Shown: one piece after another, positions 50,050 through 56,677 of the stretch
How the letters are laid out: each line of letters starts with the position of its first letter
How positions within the stretch are numbered: the stretch's first letter is position 1
DNA from: a virus
Direction: 5' to 3' (one strand)
Length of the DNA stretch: 64,000 nucleotides
Virus record (IMG/VR): IMGVR_UViG_3300043772_001004
Coordinates: 38,736-102,735 of that record
Notes under the pieces: generated by a model
Told to the model about the DNA's origin: nothing
The model's input: only the letters and a program-made list of their open reading frames with translations
Database searches by the model: none
Program-made: the position numbers and the translations under genes

Positions 50050-50318
50050 ACTATTGCAATGTCTCTTTCAGCAACCATTAACTTCATTCCATCTTCTAGC
50101 TCAACAGCCTCAGATGATTGTAGTCCAATAATACCAATATAGACTTTGCTTCCTACATGTATATTTTCTACTTCATCTCCTACAGCATAAACTTCTAATC
50201 TAGTCCATGTCTTTCTCATGTCCATCTCAATAGCAAGTTTATCAGCTTCACTTAATTCAAATGGAGATTCTTTTACTTCTGGTTTATTTAATAAAACCCG
50301 TTTTCCTTTTAGTTGCAT
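50043..50318 (-). CDS. GroES-like co-chaperonin
   Basis: 91 residues. The pattern LKGKRVLLNKPEVKE, then TRLEVYAVGDEVENIHVGSKVYIG and finally AVELEDGMKLMVAERDIAIVW matches the GroES barrel: an N-terminal strand with a conserved Lys-Pro, 'v.avG..v..i.vGd.V', and the terminal 'l..ed.l.v.' strand. GroES proteins cap GroEL; T4 gp31 does this for capsid folding. The internal mobile loop (about residues 15-35, SPFELSEADKLAIEMDMRK) differs from host GroES. It probably helps fold phage proteins. Confidence 0.75.
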   Translation of the reverse strand: MQLKGKRVLLNKPEVKESPFELSEADKLAIEMDMRKTWTRLEVYAVGDEVENIHVGSKVYIGIIGLQSSEAVELEDGMKLMVAERDIAIVW

Positions 50319-50356
50319 TTTATTGGTTTTTAATTACAAGCAAATATAAACAAAAT

Positions 50357-50494
50357 TTATTTACCTTGTCCTCTATATAACTTTTTATATTTTTTGCTTG
50401 ACTTAAGTTGACTAGTTTTAGTTTTAGCATGTATGCCTGGACGGGATACTTTAGTTGTAACTAGTTTTGTTGTTAGTTCTTTTATTTTTGCCAT
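50357..50494 (-). CDS. Small basic protein, SRPGIHAKTKTS type
   Basis: 45 residues, MAKIKELTTKLVTTKVSRPG then IHAKTKTSQLKSSKKYKKLY and RGQGK. The pattern 'sRPGiHaKtKtS..K.sknY.k.YRGQGk' is one I recognise from many large phages, and the repeat of the pattern across phages makes this a real gene despite its length. It is probably a nucleic-acid-binding or virion-assembly protein; its role is unknown. Confidence 0.65.
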   Translation of the reverse strand: MAKIKELTTKLVTTKVSRPGIHAKTKTSQLKSSKKYKKLYRGQGK

Positions 50495-50496
50495 GA

Positions 50497-50850
50497 TTAT
50501 TTTCTTTTAGATTTTCTTTTAGATTTTATTACTCCTCCTTTTTTATTTTCCTGTAAAGATTTTAGTGTTGAAGGAACTTGACTTCTTGGTATTTTCTTTC
50601 TAGATACATTTGTAACTTTTCCAATACTTGTGTTATCTCCGGTTCCCTTTTTTATAACTACAGTAAAAGAAGGCTTACCTTTAGAATATCCTGTTGTATC
50701 AATTGAAGTTGTTTTAAATTCATATGGTTCAAATAAACCTCCAGATGTTGTTCTAGTCATTTCTGTTTTAAAAACTCCCATATTAGGTTTGTTTCCACTA
50801 ACAATAGTGGTTCCATTTTTCTTAACTTTACCTTTCTTTGGCTGTAGCAT
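50497..50850 (-). CDS. Small basic protein with a GG tail
   Basis: 117 residues. A beta/Gly-rich middle (RTTSGGLFEPYEFKTTSIDTTGYS, FTVVIKKGTGDNTSIGKVTNVSRKK) is followed by a tail NKKGGVIKSKRKSKRK. The KKGG element matches the small basic virion cluster at 26-29 kb, even though this gene is more than 20 kb away. The function is unknown; the shared tail suggests related handling. Confidence 0.6.
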   Translation of the reverse strand: MLQPKKGKVKKNGTTIVSGNKPNMGVFKTEMTRTTSGGLFEPYEFKTTSIDTTGYSKGKPSFTVVIKKGTGDNTSIGKVTNVSRKKIPRSQVPSTLKSLQENKKGGVIKSKRKSKRK

Positions 50851-50881
50851 AATAATTAGTTTATAGTATTAATATATAAAA

Positions 50882-51079
50882 TTATTTAATTATTCTGTGA
50901 AAAGTTATATTACTTTTTGCACGTATGTCCTTATGGGTATACTGCCAGAACTCACCTGTTTCATTTATTATCACAGTGTATATAGTATCTGTTTCATGCC
51001 CATAGTCAGTAACTAACCAAATAACCCCCGGGCCTTTTGGTGTAATAACTTCTACTCTGTTTGTAGGTTCATAGATCAT
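50882..51079 (-). CDS. Small beta protein
   Basis: 65 residues, a compact beta fold by pattern (RVEVITPKGPGVIWLVTDYGHETDTIYTVIINETGEFWQYTHKDI), resembling an SH3- or KOW-like barrel that could bind RNA or a peptide. It overlaps the ATE-like transferase gene by four bases. The function is unknown; coupling suggests work with that enzyme. Confidence 0.6.
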   Translation of the reverse strand: MIYEPTNRVEVITPKGPGVIWLVTDYGHETDTIYTVIINETGEFWQYTHKDIRAKSNITFHRIIK

Positions 51080-51744
51080 GGCAGTTCCATTTTAATTTTT
51101 TCATCCCGCTCTACTAGTGTCTTATATAACTCTATATCTGTTGACCATTCTGCACCTGTCCAAAACTCAAACCCAGAATAGTTAGATTTATACAAACAAC
51201 ACTGCTCATACCCACCCAACAAATATACATATTCACAGCCTAATATTCTAGCTGTTTCACATTCATACATTTGAGCTACAGTACCCAGTGATAATTTAGG
51301 ATTAGCATAATCCCATATAAACTGGTATGCCACAAATTGATCATTGAATGTTTTGTACAAACTAATCCCTACCAAATCTCCATCCCAGTATTCTATAACA
51401 GAGCAATCTTCAAATGATGATAAACTAATATCCCGCTTAAACCCATGATAGTCACAATACTTCTCATAGAGCTCAGAATACTTTTCTCTTTCAGCAGCTA
51501 CATTGCCTGCTTGAACTATAACTCTCTTTGATAATTTCTTAGTAGTCTTTGATGGGGAGTACTCATTTAAATTAATCCGGGTACTTCTTTCATTGTACCA
51601 CTTACCCTCCCAGGGAATCCATCCTTGTTTAAGTGCATCTGTAGAAGATTCATTAGGATCTAGTATACCATAAGCACAATTGACTATAACTTCTAGATCA
51701 CTTACTTTGCCAAACCCATTAATGTGATCAAAGTAGACTTTCAC
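51076..51744 (-). CDS. ATE/Bpt-like aminoacyl-tRNA-protein transferase fold (GNAT)
   Basis: 222 residues. The C-terminal half shows the ATE_C/Bpt signature: SVIEYWDGDLVGISLYKTFND at about 115-134, NPKLSLGTVAQMYECETARILGCEYVYLLGGYE at 148-180 and YKSNYSGFEFWTGAEW at 185-200. These align with the family pattern of a short beta core, then 'SLGty....ie.a...glpYvYLGyyi.gc..YKa.f.p.e'. In the N-terminal half, ALKQGWIPW, the basic SPSKTTKKLSKR and ELYEKYCDYHG also fit. The N-terminal zinc cysteines of arginyltransferases are absent. These enzymes attach Leu/Arg/Phe to protein N-termini in the N-degron pathway. It is four bases from a small metallopeptidase gene. Confidence 0.7.
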   Translation of the reverse strand: MKVYFDHINGFGKVSDLEVIVNCAYGILDPNESSTDALKQGWIPWEGKWYNERSTRINLNEYSPSKTTKKLSKRVIVQAGNVAAEREKYSELYEKYCDYHGFKRDISLSSFEDCSVIEYWDGDLVGISLYKTFNDQFVAYQFIWDYANPKLSLGTVAQMYECETARILGCEYVYLLGGYEQCCLYKSNYSGFEFWTGAEWSTDIELYKTLVERDEKIKMELP

Positions 51745-52187
51745 TTTCTAGAGAAGAAGTTTTTCTTAGGTGTCTCTACCTTGGTAGTTTTAAGTTTCTC
51801 AATGATCTTGTTTGCTTCATCTTCAGCAAACTGAATAACCTCTTCTTCTTTATCCTTGATATTCCAGTTGTTTAGTAGAATACTCATGTGCATAGTTTCA
51901 TGCATAACAGCTGTGGCTTTCTCTGTAGTAGAATACTTCTTGAAAGTTCCTAAGTTCAAAAACAAGAAAGGTTTGTTGGGAGCTTTTGCTGTAAGTTTTG
52001 TATCAGCAGGATCATAGTTAGTAAGACCATACATGTAAACTCCATTGCCTTTGGTCTTATCTACTTCTTCAGCCTGAGCATCTGCTCTGTTTAAGCCATG
52101 CATCTCCGGGACCTTGTAATAGTCAAAGATCTCAGTAGCATCATTACCAATGAGTAGGATATACTTACCCATGTCAAACTTCTTCAT
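51741..52187 (-). CDS. HETMH zinc metallopeptidase-like protein
   Basis: 148 residues. The active site is ATAVMHETMHMSILL with H96-E97-H100 and an acidic helix (KDKEEEVIQFAEDEAN) that can give the third ligand near 116. No signal peptide is present, so it would act in the cytoplasm. The N-terminus (YILLIGNDATEIFDYYKVPEMHGLN) looks like a prodomain or substrate-binding strand. It is the first gene of the left arm, with a TGTATATTA element 4 nt before the ATG. It is translationally coupled to the ATE-like gene. Confidence 0.7.
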   Translation of the reverse strand: MKKFDMGKYILLIGNDATEIFDYYKVPEMHGLNRADAQAEEVDKTKGNGVYMYGLTNYDPADTKLTAKAPNKPFLFLNLGTFKKYSTTEKATAVMHETMHMSILLNNWNIKDKEEEVIQFAEDEANKIIEKLKTTKVETPKKNFFSRK

Positions 52188-52191
52188 ATAC

Positions 52192-52200
52192 TAATATACA
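52192..52200 (-). promoter_or_regulatory. Late-type element TGTATATTA
   Basis: Minus strand TGTATATTA 4 nt before the ATG at 52187. It is identical to the copies at 49221 and 32878. It lies between a tiny lipoprotein gene and the peptidase gene. Confidence 0.5.
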
Positions 52201-52202
52201 AA

Positions 52203-52334
52203 TTATTTCTTAAACTCTGTATTACTATAAGCATCACACTTTTGGGAGGACTTGCACCCAGTCATAAGATACCCTATAGCAACTCCTATACATAAAGCAA
52301 ATATATATAGGCAAAATAGTTTATACTTTTCCAT
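52203..52334 (-). CDS. Tiny lipoprotein with CDAYxxTE motif
   Basis: 43 residues. A hydrophobic signal (LFCLYIFALCIGVAIGYLMT) ends in a lipobox-like LMTGC, and the short mature part is CKSSQKCDAYSNTEFKK. It matches the plus-strand gene at 57241 in CDAY-x-x-TE and overall design. Such tiny lipoproteins occur in Bacteroidota genomes. It is the first potential gene left of the hub. The function is unknown; a membrane-associated exclusion or signalling role is possible. Confidence 0.55.
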   Translation of the reverse strand: MEKYKLFCLYIFALCIGVAIGYLMTGCKSSQKCDAYSNTEFKK

Positions 52335-52354
52335 GTAACAAATATAATAAAATA

Positions 52355-52388
52355 ACAAAGGCCCGGGCTTTCAACTCCAGACCTTTGT
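52355..52388 (-). terminator. Possible terminator at the hub
   Basis: ACAAAGG (52355-52361) pairs with CCTTTGT (52382-52388) around a 20-base interior with extra GC pairing. On the minus strand the stem is followed by TATTTTATTATATTT, on the plus strand by no T-run. Because no minus-strand gene enters from the right, it may block stray leftward transcription into the left arm, or it may be regulatory. Confidence 0.4.
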
Positions 52389-52439
52389 GCTATTTATTAA
52401 CCCTTAAAAATAACATGACAAATATAAAACTAAATTTTA

Positions 52440-52614
52440 AAATTCCAAACCGGTAGGCAAAATATTTTATAGTAGAGATAGTGTGGACCCCCCTATAGCA
52501 ACCCCCCCGCCCCACTGGCCAGCCCTGGTACCCCCCCACAAAGCCAGCACACTACCATCACACAACAAAAAATAAAACATTTTCCTTGGGGGAAAATCTT
52601 CTATTTTTTCTAGA
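52440..52614. other. Gene-free hub with C-rich, G-quadruplex-capable island
   Basis: No ORF is credible here. At 52488-52537 runs of 6, 7, 4, 3 and 7 cytosines stand out in an AT-rich genome, and the opposite strand could fold a G-quadruplex. A hairpin (ATTTTCC/GGAAAAT) lies at 52579-52597. The position at the divergence of the two arms suggests a replication or regulatory site. Confidence 0.5.
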
Positions 52615-52641
52615 TACAACCCTTGACATAGTATAAATTTA
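52615..52641 (+). promoter_or_regulatory. Early promoter-like element with TACAACCC box
   Basis: TACAACCC at 52615-52622 is followed directly by TTGAC and then TATAAATTTA at 52632-52641. Two more copies of this arrangement lie at 53038 and 53683. The TA-n-n-TTTA end fits the Bacteroidota -7 element. The box upstream may bind a phage factor. The ATG at 52646 would be close to the start of transcription. Confidence 0.6.
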
Positions 52642-52647
52642 TACTAT
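52628..52647. promoter_or_regulatory. 20-bp perfect palindrome overlapping a start codon
   Basis: ATAGTATAAA is followed directly by its reverse complement, TTTATACTAT, ending inside the ATG of the gene at 52646. It overlaps the promoter-like element and could be an operator or a start-site hairpin. It is the only 20-bp perfect palindrome that I noticed in this stretch. Confidence 0.55.
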
Positions 52648-52975
52648 GAAAACATACACACACTATGCAAAAATTACTATTGAAATGTTTGCAAGCACCA
52701 AGAATGAGAATAACATTCTTGTAAAAGATATAATTAGTGAGCATATAGTATGCAATAAGCACATTAATTATATCAAGAAACTTGGTCTAGAACTCAATAA
52801 ACCTTATATGGTTACTATTGCATTCTATACCAATGAAAGAGGATACAAAGAAGCAGATTTTATATATGGTAAAATCTACTCCTATGTACCCGAACAAACC
52901 AACCAATCTCAGACTCAGAAGCCAACAGCACAAGCCACAGCACCTTCTAAGCCTAAGCCTAGTTGGTTACGCTAA
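52646..52975 (+). CDS. First gene of the right arm, unknown function
   Basis: 109 residues. The N-terminal 75 residues are a beta/alpha fold (KTYTHYAKITIEMFASTKNENN, YMVTIAFYTNERGYKEADFIYGKIYSYVPE); the C-terminal tail is Gln/Pro/Lys-rich (SQTQKPTAQATAPSKPKPSW). The start ATG lies in a palindrome and very near the predicted promoter, so translation may be leaderless; an internal ATG at 52685 is a fallback. A strong terminator follows within 8 nt, so it forms a single-gene transcript. The function is unknown. Confidence 0.65.
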   Translation: MKTYTHYAKITIEMFASTKNENNILVKDIISEHIVCNKHINYIKKLGLELNKPYMVTIAFYTNERGYKEADFIYGKIYSYVPEQTNQSQTQKPTAQATAPSKPKPSWLR

Positions 52976-52982
52976 CAGCTTA

Positions 52983-53017
52983 AGAGATAATGGGGCCCTT
53001 CCCATTATCTCTTTTTT
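52983..53017 (+). terminator. Strong terminator
   Basis: AGAGATAATGGG (52983-52994) pairs with CCCATTATCTCT (53001-53012), a 12-bp stem, followed by TTTTT. It closes the single-gene transcript from 52646. Confidence 0.9.
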
Positions 53018-53037
53018 CCTTCACACACCTTTTTTTT

Positions 53038-53083
53038 TACAACCCTTAACTTGACAAAAATATATTTATTAATCCTTTAAAAA
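53038..53083 (+). promoter_or_regulatory. Early promoter and leader, second TACAACCC copy
   Basis: TACAACCC at 53038, TTGAC at 53051 and TATATTTA from 53061. The part from 53055 to 53083 matches 58658-58686 at 26 of 29 positions. It precedes the ATG at 53091 by a short A/T-rich leader. Confidence 0.65.
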
Positions 53084-53090
53084 TTGACTT

Positions 53091-53600
53091 ATGAGCAATG
53101 CAAAGAAAACAGAGACAACTGAACAAACAAATTTGGCAAAGAGTACTAAAATTGTTGCTGTGTATGCAGGACGTGGTACCAATAATCAACAAGGGCATAA
53201 AAACTTTGGGAAGAAATTCTTTAAATATGACCTTGAAGGACCGGCCTCTGATATAAAAGAATTTCTAGAACATCCATCTAATGTAGAGTATGGCGTGAAA
53301 TATAACAGAGATAACAAGCCACAGTATTGGTGCAACTGGAAAGATGCTTTTGGAACAATAGGTACTAGATACAAAGTAAACGTGTCTATATATGGGACTT
53401 ATGTATTAGACAAGGAAGAGTCCTATGATATAGAAGATACTTTGGAAGCATTAGAAAACCGTGGTCTAAGTACTGCGGCAAGAGTATATGCTGAACAAGT
53501 CCTAGGTAGTAGACTAGGATTAGGCTTGAATAAAGCAAGTGTAAGCAGACATACTGTAACAGCATCTGATGGAAGCGACGCTAGTTTAGACCAGGAATAG
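53091..53600 (+). CDS. Early protein, unknown function
   Basis: 169 residues. A basic/Thr-rich start (KTETTEQTNLAKSTKIVAV) precedes an alpha/beta body (GTNNQQGHKNFGKKFFKYDLEGPASDIKEFLEHP, KPQYWCNWKDAFGTIGTRYKVNVSIYG) and a helical C-terminus. It has its own promoter-like element and a terminator, so it is an independent, probably strongly expressed early unit. Its promoter/leader is shared with the conserved gene at 58695. No family is recognised. Confidence 0.65.
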   Translation: MSNAKKTETTEQTNLAKSTKIVAVYAGRGTNNQQGHKNFGKKFFKYDLEGPASDIKEFLEHPSNVEYGVKYNRDNKPQYWCNWKDAFGTIGTRYKVNVSIYGTYVLDKEESYDIEDTLEALENRGLSTAARVYAEQVLGSRLGLGLNKASVSRHTVTASDGSDASLDQE

Positions 53601-53618
53601 GTCTAGGCATACCCTAAT

Positions 53619-53670
53619 GGAACATACAGTGGTACTAGAAATAGTGCTACTGTATAGTTCCTTTTGTTTT
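53619..53670 (+). terminator. Terminator after the 169-residue gene
   Basis: GGAAC and ACAGT (from 53619) pair with ACTGT and GTTCC (to 53661), with a mid-stem bulge, followed by TTTTGTTTT. It lies about 20 nt after the stop at 53600. Confidence 0.75.
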
Positions 53671-53682
53671 ACCTTTATTTTG

Positions 53683-53713
53683 TACAACCCGCCACTTGGC
53701 AAAAATATGTTTT
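53683..53713 (+). promoter_or_regulatory. Third TACAACCC promoter-like copy
   Basis: TACAACCC at 53683-53690, TTGGC at 53696-53700 and TATGTTTT at 53706-53713. No sizeable ORF follows for 300 nt, so it probably drives the small genes and hairpin-rich RNA between 54.0 and 54.5 kb. Confidence 0.55.
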
Positions 53714-54028
53714 AGTTTCTTATCTTATATATTTATATTATATATTTTAGATACTACAAGATATCTACTAAAACACACCAATAAGCTAGTATTACTTAGG
53801 AGATACAGTATAATACTTAAATGATATGTGATATTTATTATTTATGTGTATACATATTGTAAATAAGTGTATGTTATTGTAAGTAACTGATTATTAACCC
53901 AATCACTCTACTTAACTATACTTATACTTAGTATTTATATATTATATTATTATATCTATAATAATATTTATATAGCTAACTTATTACTTAATCAGTATTG
54001 TCTAACCCTTATATATAAATCTTATCTT
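53714..54028. other. AT-rich gene-free stretch
   Basis: About 315 nt with dense TATATTA-type runs and no credible coding. I see no clear stem-loop of terminator grade. An origin-type or regulatory function is possible but unsupported. Confidence 0.3.
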
Positions 54029-54160
54029 ATGATTTTTAAAACTATGATTCAGATGTTTCAAGGTAACTTACACCTTGTACAGTATGTTAAGTACTCTAAT
54101 GGTAAAGTAGTAAAAAGAGTGCTTGATAAACAAGGACTCCCGATTGCTATTTTCAGCTAA
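54029..54160 (+). CDS. Small gene in the ORF-poor hub
   Basis: 43 residues, MIFKTMIQMFQGNLHLVQYV, then KYSNGKVVKRVLDKQGLPIA and IFS. The hydrophobic/basic alternation and KxxNGKVVKRVLDKxGxP pattern look like a short folded beta unit. It lies downstream of the third TACAACCC element. Coding is plausible but not certain. Confidence 0.45.
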   Translation: MIFKTMIQMFQGNLHLVQYVKYSNGKVVKRVLDKQGLPIAIFS

Positions 54161-54179
54161 CCATATTATTCTTAGTACT

Positions 54180-54248
54180 ATGACAACAGCAATTATCTGG
54201 GGATTTGTATTCTTATTATCTTATATTAAATATTGGATAATAAAATAA
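54180..54248 (+). CDS. Possible membrane micropeptide
   Basis: 22 residues, MTTAIIWGFVFLLSYIKYWIIK, a single transmembrane helix with Lys at the end. It lies right after the 43-residue gene. It is too short to be confident about coding. Confidence 0.25.
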   Translation: MTTAIIWGFVFLLSYIKYWIIK

Positions 54249-54255
54249 TCCCAAC

Positions 54256-54512
54256 TATCCTGAGTAGGATATAAAACTGCTCTTTATATACTCTCATCCA
54301 AGCAGGAATATTATTCATAGGATGTATGATTCTGTCACCACCTATACATTGTGGGGTAACTGAATAATATTTGTTACAAGGATTGCAACCTTGTGAGAGT
54401 ACCAATAATCAGATAGAGAAGAAAGTTCTCACTCAGCAGTATAACTGACTAGTATACACTTATGTCTAGTCAACATAAGAAAAACTGAGAGGTCAGCAGG
54501 TGAAAGTCCTGC
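54256..54512 (+). ncRNA. Candidate structured RNA, chain of hairpins
   Basis: A 257-nt stretch with no credible ORF holds successive stems: TATCC/GGATA (54256, 54267), ACAAGG/CCTTGT (54376, 54389), GAGAA/TTCTC (54416, 54426), TGACTAG/CTAGTCA (54446, 54466), CTTATGT/ACATAAG (54459, 54473) and GCAGG/CCTGC (54496, 54508). The two 7-bp stems at 54446-54479 share a segment and exclude each other, as in an RNA switch. The last hairpin, AGGTGAAAGTCCT, resembles loops of self-splicing introns but no splicing protein lies near. Function unknown. Confidence 0.45.
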
Positions 54513-54547
54513 TTCTGATTAAGAATTATTCACTTAAAAATATAACT

Positions 54548-54721
54548 ATGTACGAATACTGTATAAATAGTGAAATATTATTCTCTACATATGACTTAAG
54601 AAGACATATTAGAATAATGAAAGCAAGAATGAACCACCATAAAAGTATTGGTGGTAAAGTAGGTTACTTTAAAAACCAAATCAAAATTGCAGAAAAAAAA
54701 CTTCTTAAGAAACTTTATTAA
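54548..54721 (+). CDS. Small basic protein
   Basis: 57 residues from ATG 54548 (MYEYCINSEILFSTYDLRRH); an in-frame upstream start would lie inside the hairpin region and is unlikely. It has a helical, Lys/Arg-rich C-terminus (IRIMKARMNHHKSIGGKVGYFKN then IAEKKLLKKLY). It may bind nucleic acid. It is the first gene after the candidate RNA. Confidence 0.55.
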   Translation: MYEYCINSEILFSTYDLRRHIRIMKARMNHHKSIGGKVGYFKNQIKIAEKKLLKKLY

Positions 54722-54742
54722 TCACTTATAAATAAACTTAAA

Positions 54743-55546
54743 ATGAAAATTCATTTAAACTCAAGACAAGGTCTCTTTGAAGTAGAGACATATGGTAGAG
54801 ATACAATTACATTATCTACCAAACATAATGTGTTTCAAGTACCAGTATCTGATTTTAAATCATTTGCTGGCGGTAATTGGAACTTTAATGTATCCAAAGA
54901 AAAAATGGATACATTCTTATCAGTTGTTCAACCTGATAAATATAAAATACAAGTTGAACAAGAGAATCAAATACTAACTCTAGCTGTTAGATTAGGTATG
55001 ATTCAAGATGCAGTTAAAGCACAACAATCAGTTGTTGTAGAAGAATCAGATGATTATCAAGATATACCATTTGAAACTGATGAACCAACCAAAGATGAAT
55101 ATGAAAAATGGTGGAGAGATAAATGTGATGAGCTTAATAGTACAAGAAATAAAATGAGAAGTATTGCACGTGAAGTGTATTCTCAGAATCTTGACTTCAG
55201 TAATTTTCAGAATACCAAGGGTATTAAGTTTATCATACAGCAGGATCATGTTGATGAAAACTCATACAGACTATGTTGGGATCCATATGGATTTGTATCC
55301 AATGGTCACTCAGATATTAGTAGTATTTATCGTGATAATATATGGGGTACAATCAATGGTGGTTGGATTAAAATTATTGGTGATGATGTCATCTTGTATT
55401 TTAAATCTGGTGACTATGGTGTGTATGATAATGCTATTGCTACTGAATGTGCAAAGAAAGTATTTCCAGGAAAGACTATACATTCATTTGCAGGTAGACA
55501 ATGGGATTCTGAATTAGATTCTATGTTTGAATCTTTACCATTTTAA
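54743..55546 (+). CDS. Conserved-type early protein, unknown function
   Basis: 267 residues. The N-terminal 70 residues form a small beta domain (FEVETYGRDTITLSTKHNVFQV). A Glu/Asp-rich linker (EESDDYQDIPFETDE) follows, then a charged helical segment (KDEYEKWWRDKCDELNSTRNKM) and a C-terminal beta domain (HVDENSYRLCWDPYGFV, GGWIKIIGDDVILYFKSGDYGVYDNAIATEC), ending ESLPF. No enzyme motif is recognised. It is the first sizeable gene of the right arm after the hub. Confidence 0.65.
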   Translation: MKIHLNSRQGLFEVETYGRDTITLSTKHNVFQVPVSDFKSFAGGNWNFNVSKEKMDTFLSVVQPDKYKIQVEQENQILTLAVRLGMIQDAVKAQQSVVVEESDDYQDIPFETDEPTKDEYEKWWRDKCDELNSTRNKMRSIAREVYSQNLDFSNFQNTKGIKFIIQQDHVDENSYRLCWDPYGFVSNGHSDISSIYRDNIWGTINGGWIKIIGDDVILYFKSGDYGVYDNAIATECAKKVFPGKTIHSFAGRQWDSELDSMFESLPF

Positions 55547-55630
55547 CTCTATGTCCTGAGTATGACAATAAAGTGCTCATTTTTTCAACTTAAAAATCAA
55601 TTTATTATTAACTCTCAAAAACCAAAACAA

Positions 55631-56542
55631 ATGAGAAATTTATCTACTAAGGGTTTAAGCATGTCCCAAGCACAATCAATATCTAACTTGTGTAATCAAA
55701 ATGCTGTTGAGATTCAACGTGAGTTGGATTCTTACAACAACTGCAGTAAAACTATTACTGTTAATGGTGAAAGCTACTTATTACAAGAAGGAATATCTAT
55801 TCCTGATAATGTAATTGAGAAGCTTAAAATCAAGGGTGATTTACATGCTTGTCAAGCTTTCCTTATGGAAGCTATCAAGGGTAAAGAAGCTTACATGGAT
55901 GATTTAAGGAGAGCTACTCCTGATTTATCTAACTTAGTTAAACCTGAAAGGGTTTATGCTCCTGACTTTGATGAGTTACCAGGTGTAACAGAATCATGGG
56001 GTTGGACACAACTAAGTGATAGTGAGTATTCTGAGTACTTACAAGCTGAAGCAATGGCTTCTCACTTGGGTCAATTTATCCATAGAAATGGTAAGTTATC
56101 TGAGTTGAGAAAGCAACTACCTCATATTGCTAGTATTGAGTGGTTTGAAGTGGAAGAAGGTAAAAAGACTCCGGTCAAAGTTACCAAGCATCACATGTCA
56201 AGCCCATTAATGGTACTACATGAGGAGATTGCTGAACAACATAGAAAGTATGAGCAACGTGTTAATTACTTCAAAGCTAAGGTTAAGAACTTAACTAGTG
56301 ATGAGAATGCACGTATTCAGAAATTGAATGCAGATAAAGCTGCTGAATTCTTAATCATTGAGCAAAAACTCAATGAAGAGTATCAGTTAGCTATGGATGC
56401 ATATCATGGTGAAGTGCTTAGACTTACTATGGAGTTTAATAGTCAACGAGAGTTGGATATTAAAGCTGCTGCAGCATTGAGAATCAATGTTGATCCTAGA
56501 TTTCAAGATGTAATAAACTTGTTTGTTGCTCCTGAGAAATAG
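55631..56542 (+). CDS. Early helical protein
   Basis: 303 residues from ATG 55631, preferred over an upstream in-frame start because of the A-rich leader (CAAAAACCAAAACAAATG). It is largely helical: MSQAQSISNLCNQNAVEIQR at the start, KGKEAYMDDLRRATPDLSN, an Asp/Glu-rich mid-region and a long coiled-coil C-terminus (ENARIQKLNADKAAEFLIIEQKLNEEYQ). It could be a DNA-associated scaffold protein. No family is recognised. A terminator follows 18 nt after the stop. Confidence 0.65.
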   Translation: MRNLSTKGLSMSQAQSISNLCNQNAVEIQRELDSYNNCSKTITVNGESYLLQEGISIPDNVIEKLKIKGDLHACQAFLMEAIKGKEAYMDDLRRATPDLSNLVKPERVYAPDFDELPGVTESWGWTQLSDSEYSEYLQAEAMASHLGQFIHRNGKLSELRKQLPHIASIEWFEVEEGKKTPVKVTKHHMSSPLMVLHEEIAEQHRKYEQRVNYFKAKVKNLTSDENARIQKLNADKAAEFLIIEQKLNEEYQLAMDAYHGEVLRLTMEFNSQRELDIKAAAALRINVDPRFQDVINLFVAPEK

Positions 56543-56559
56543 GAACTTACATACTAGGT

Positions 56560-56594
56560 GAGCAAGAGATAGGCACAAGCTGATTCTCTTGCTC
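56560..56594 (+). terminator. Terminator
   Basis: GAGCAAGAGA (56560-56569) pairs with TCTCTTGCTC (56585-56594), a 10-bp stem, followed by TTTATGTT. It closes the transcript from 54.7 kb. Confidence 0.7.
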
Positions 56595-56677
56595 TTTATG
56601 TTAAGTGACAAGAATTTTTTTATTTGTGATTGATTATCACACAATAATTAATAAAATTAATACAACTAATTTTACCG

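Noticed and set aside
52983-53017. Terminator as a bidirectional element for the left arm
   Set aside because: The T-run is present only on the plus-strand side, so it acts for the rightward gene.
54481-54520. Possible group II intron or tRNA-like element from AGGTGAAAGTCCT
   Set aside because: No intron-encoded protein, no boundaries and no complete cloverleaf could be found; kept only as part of the hairpin region.
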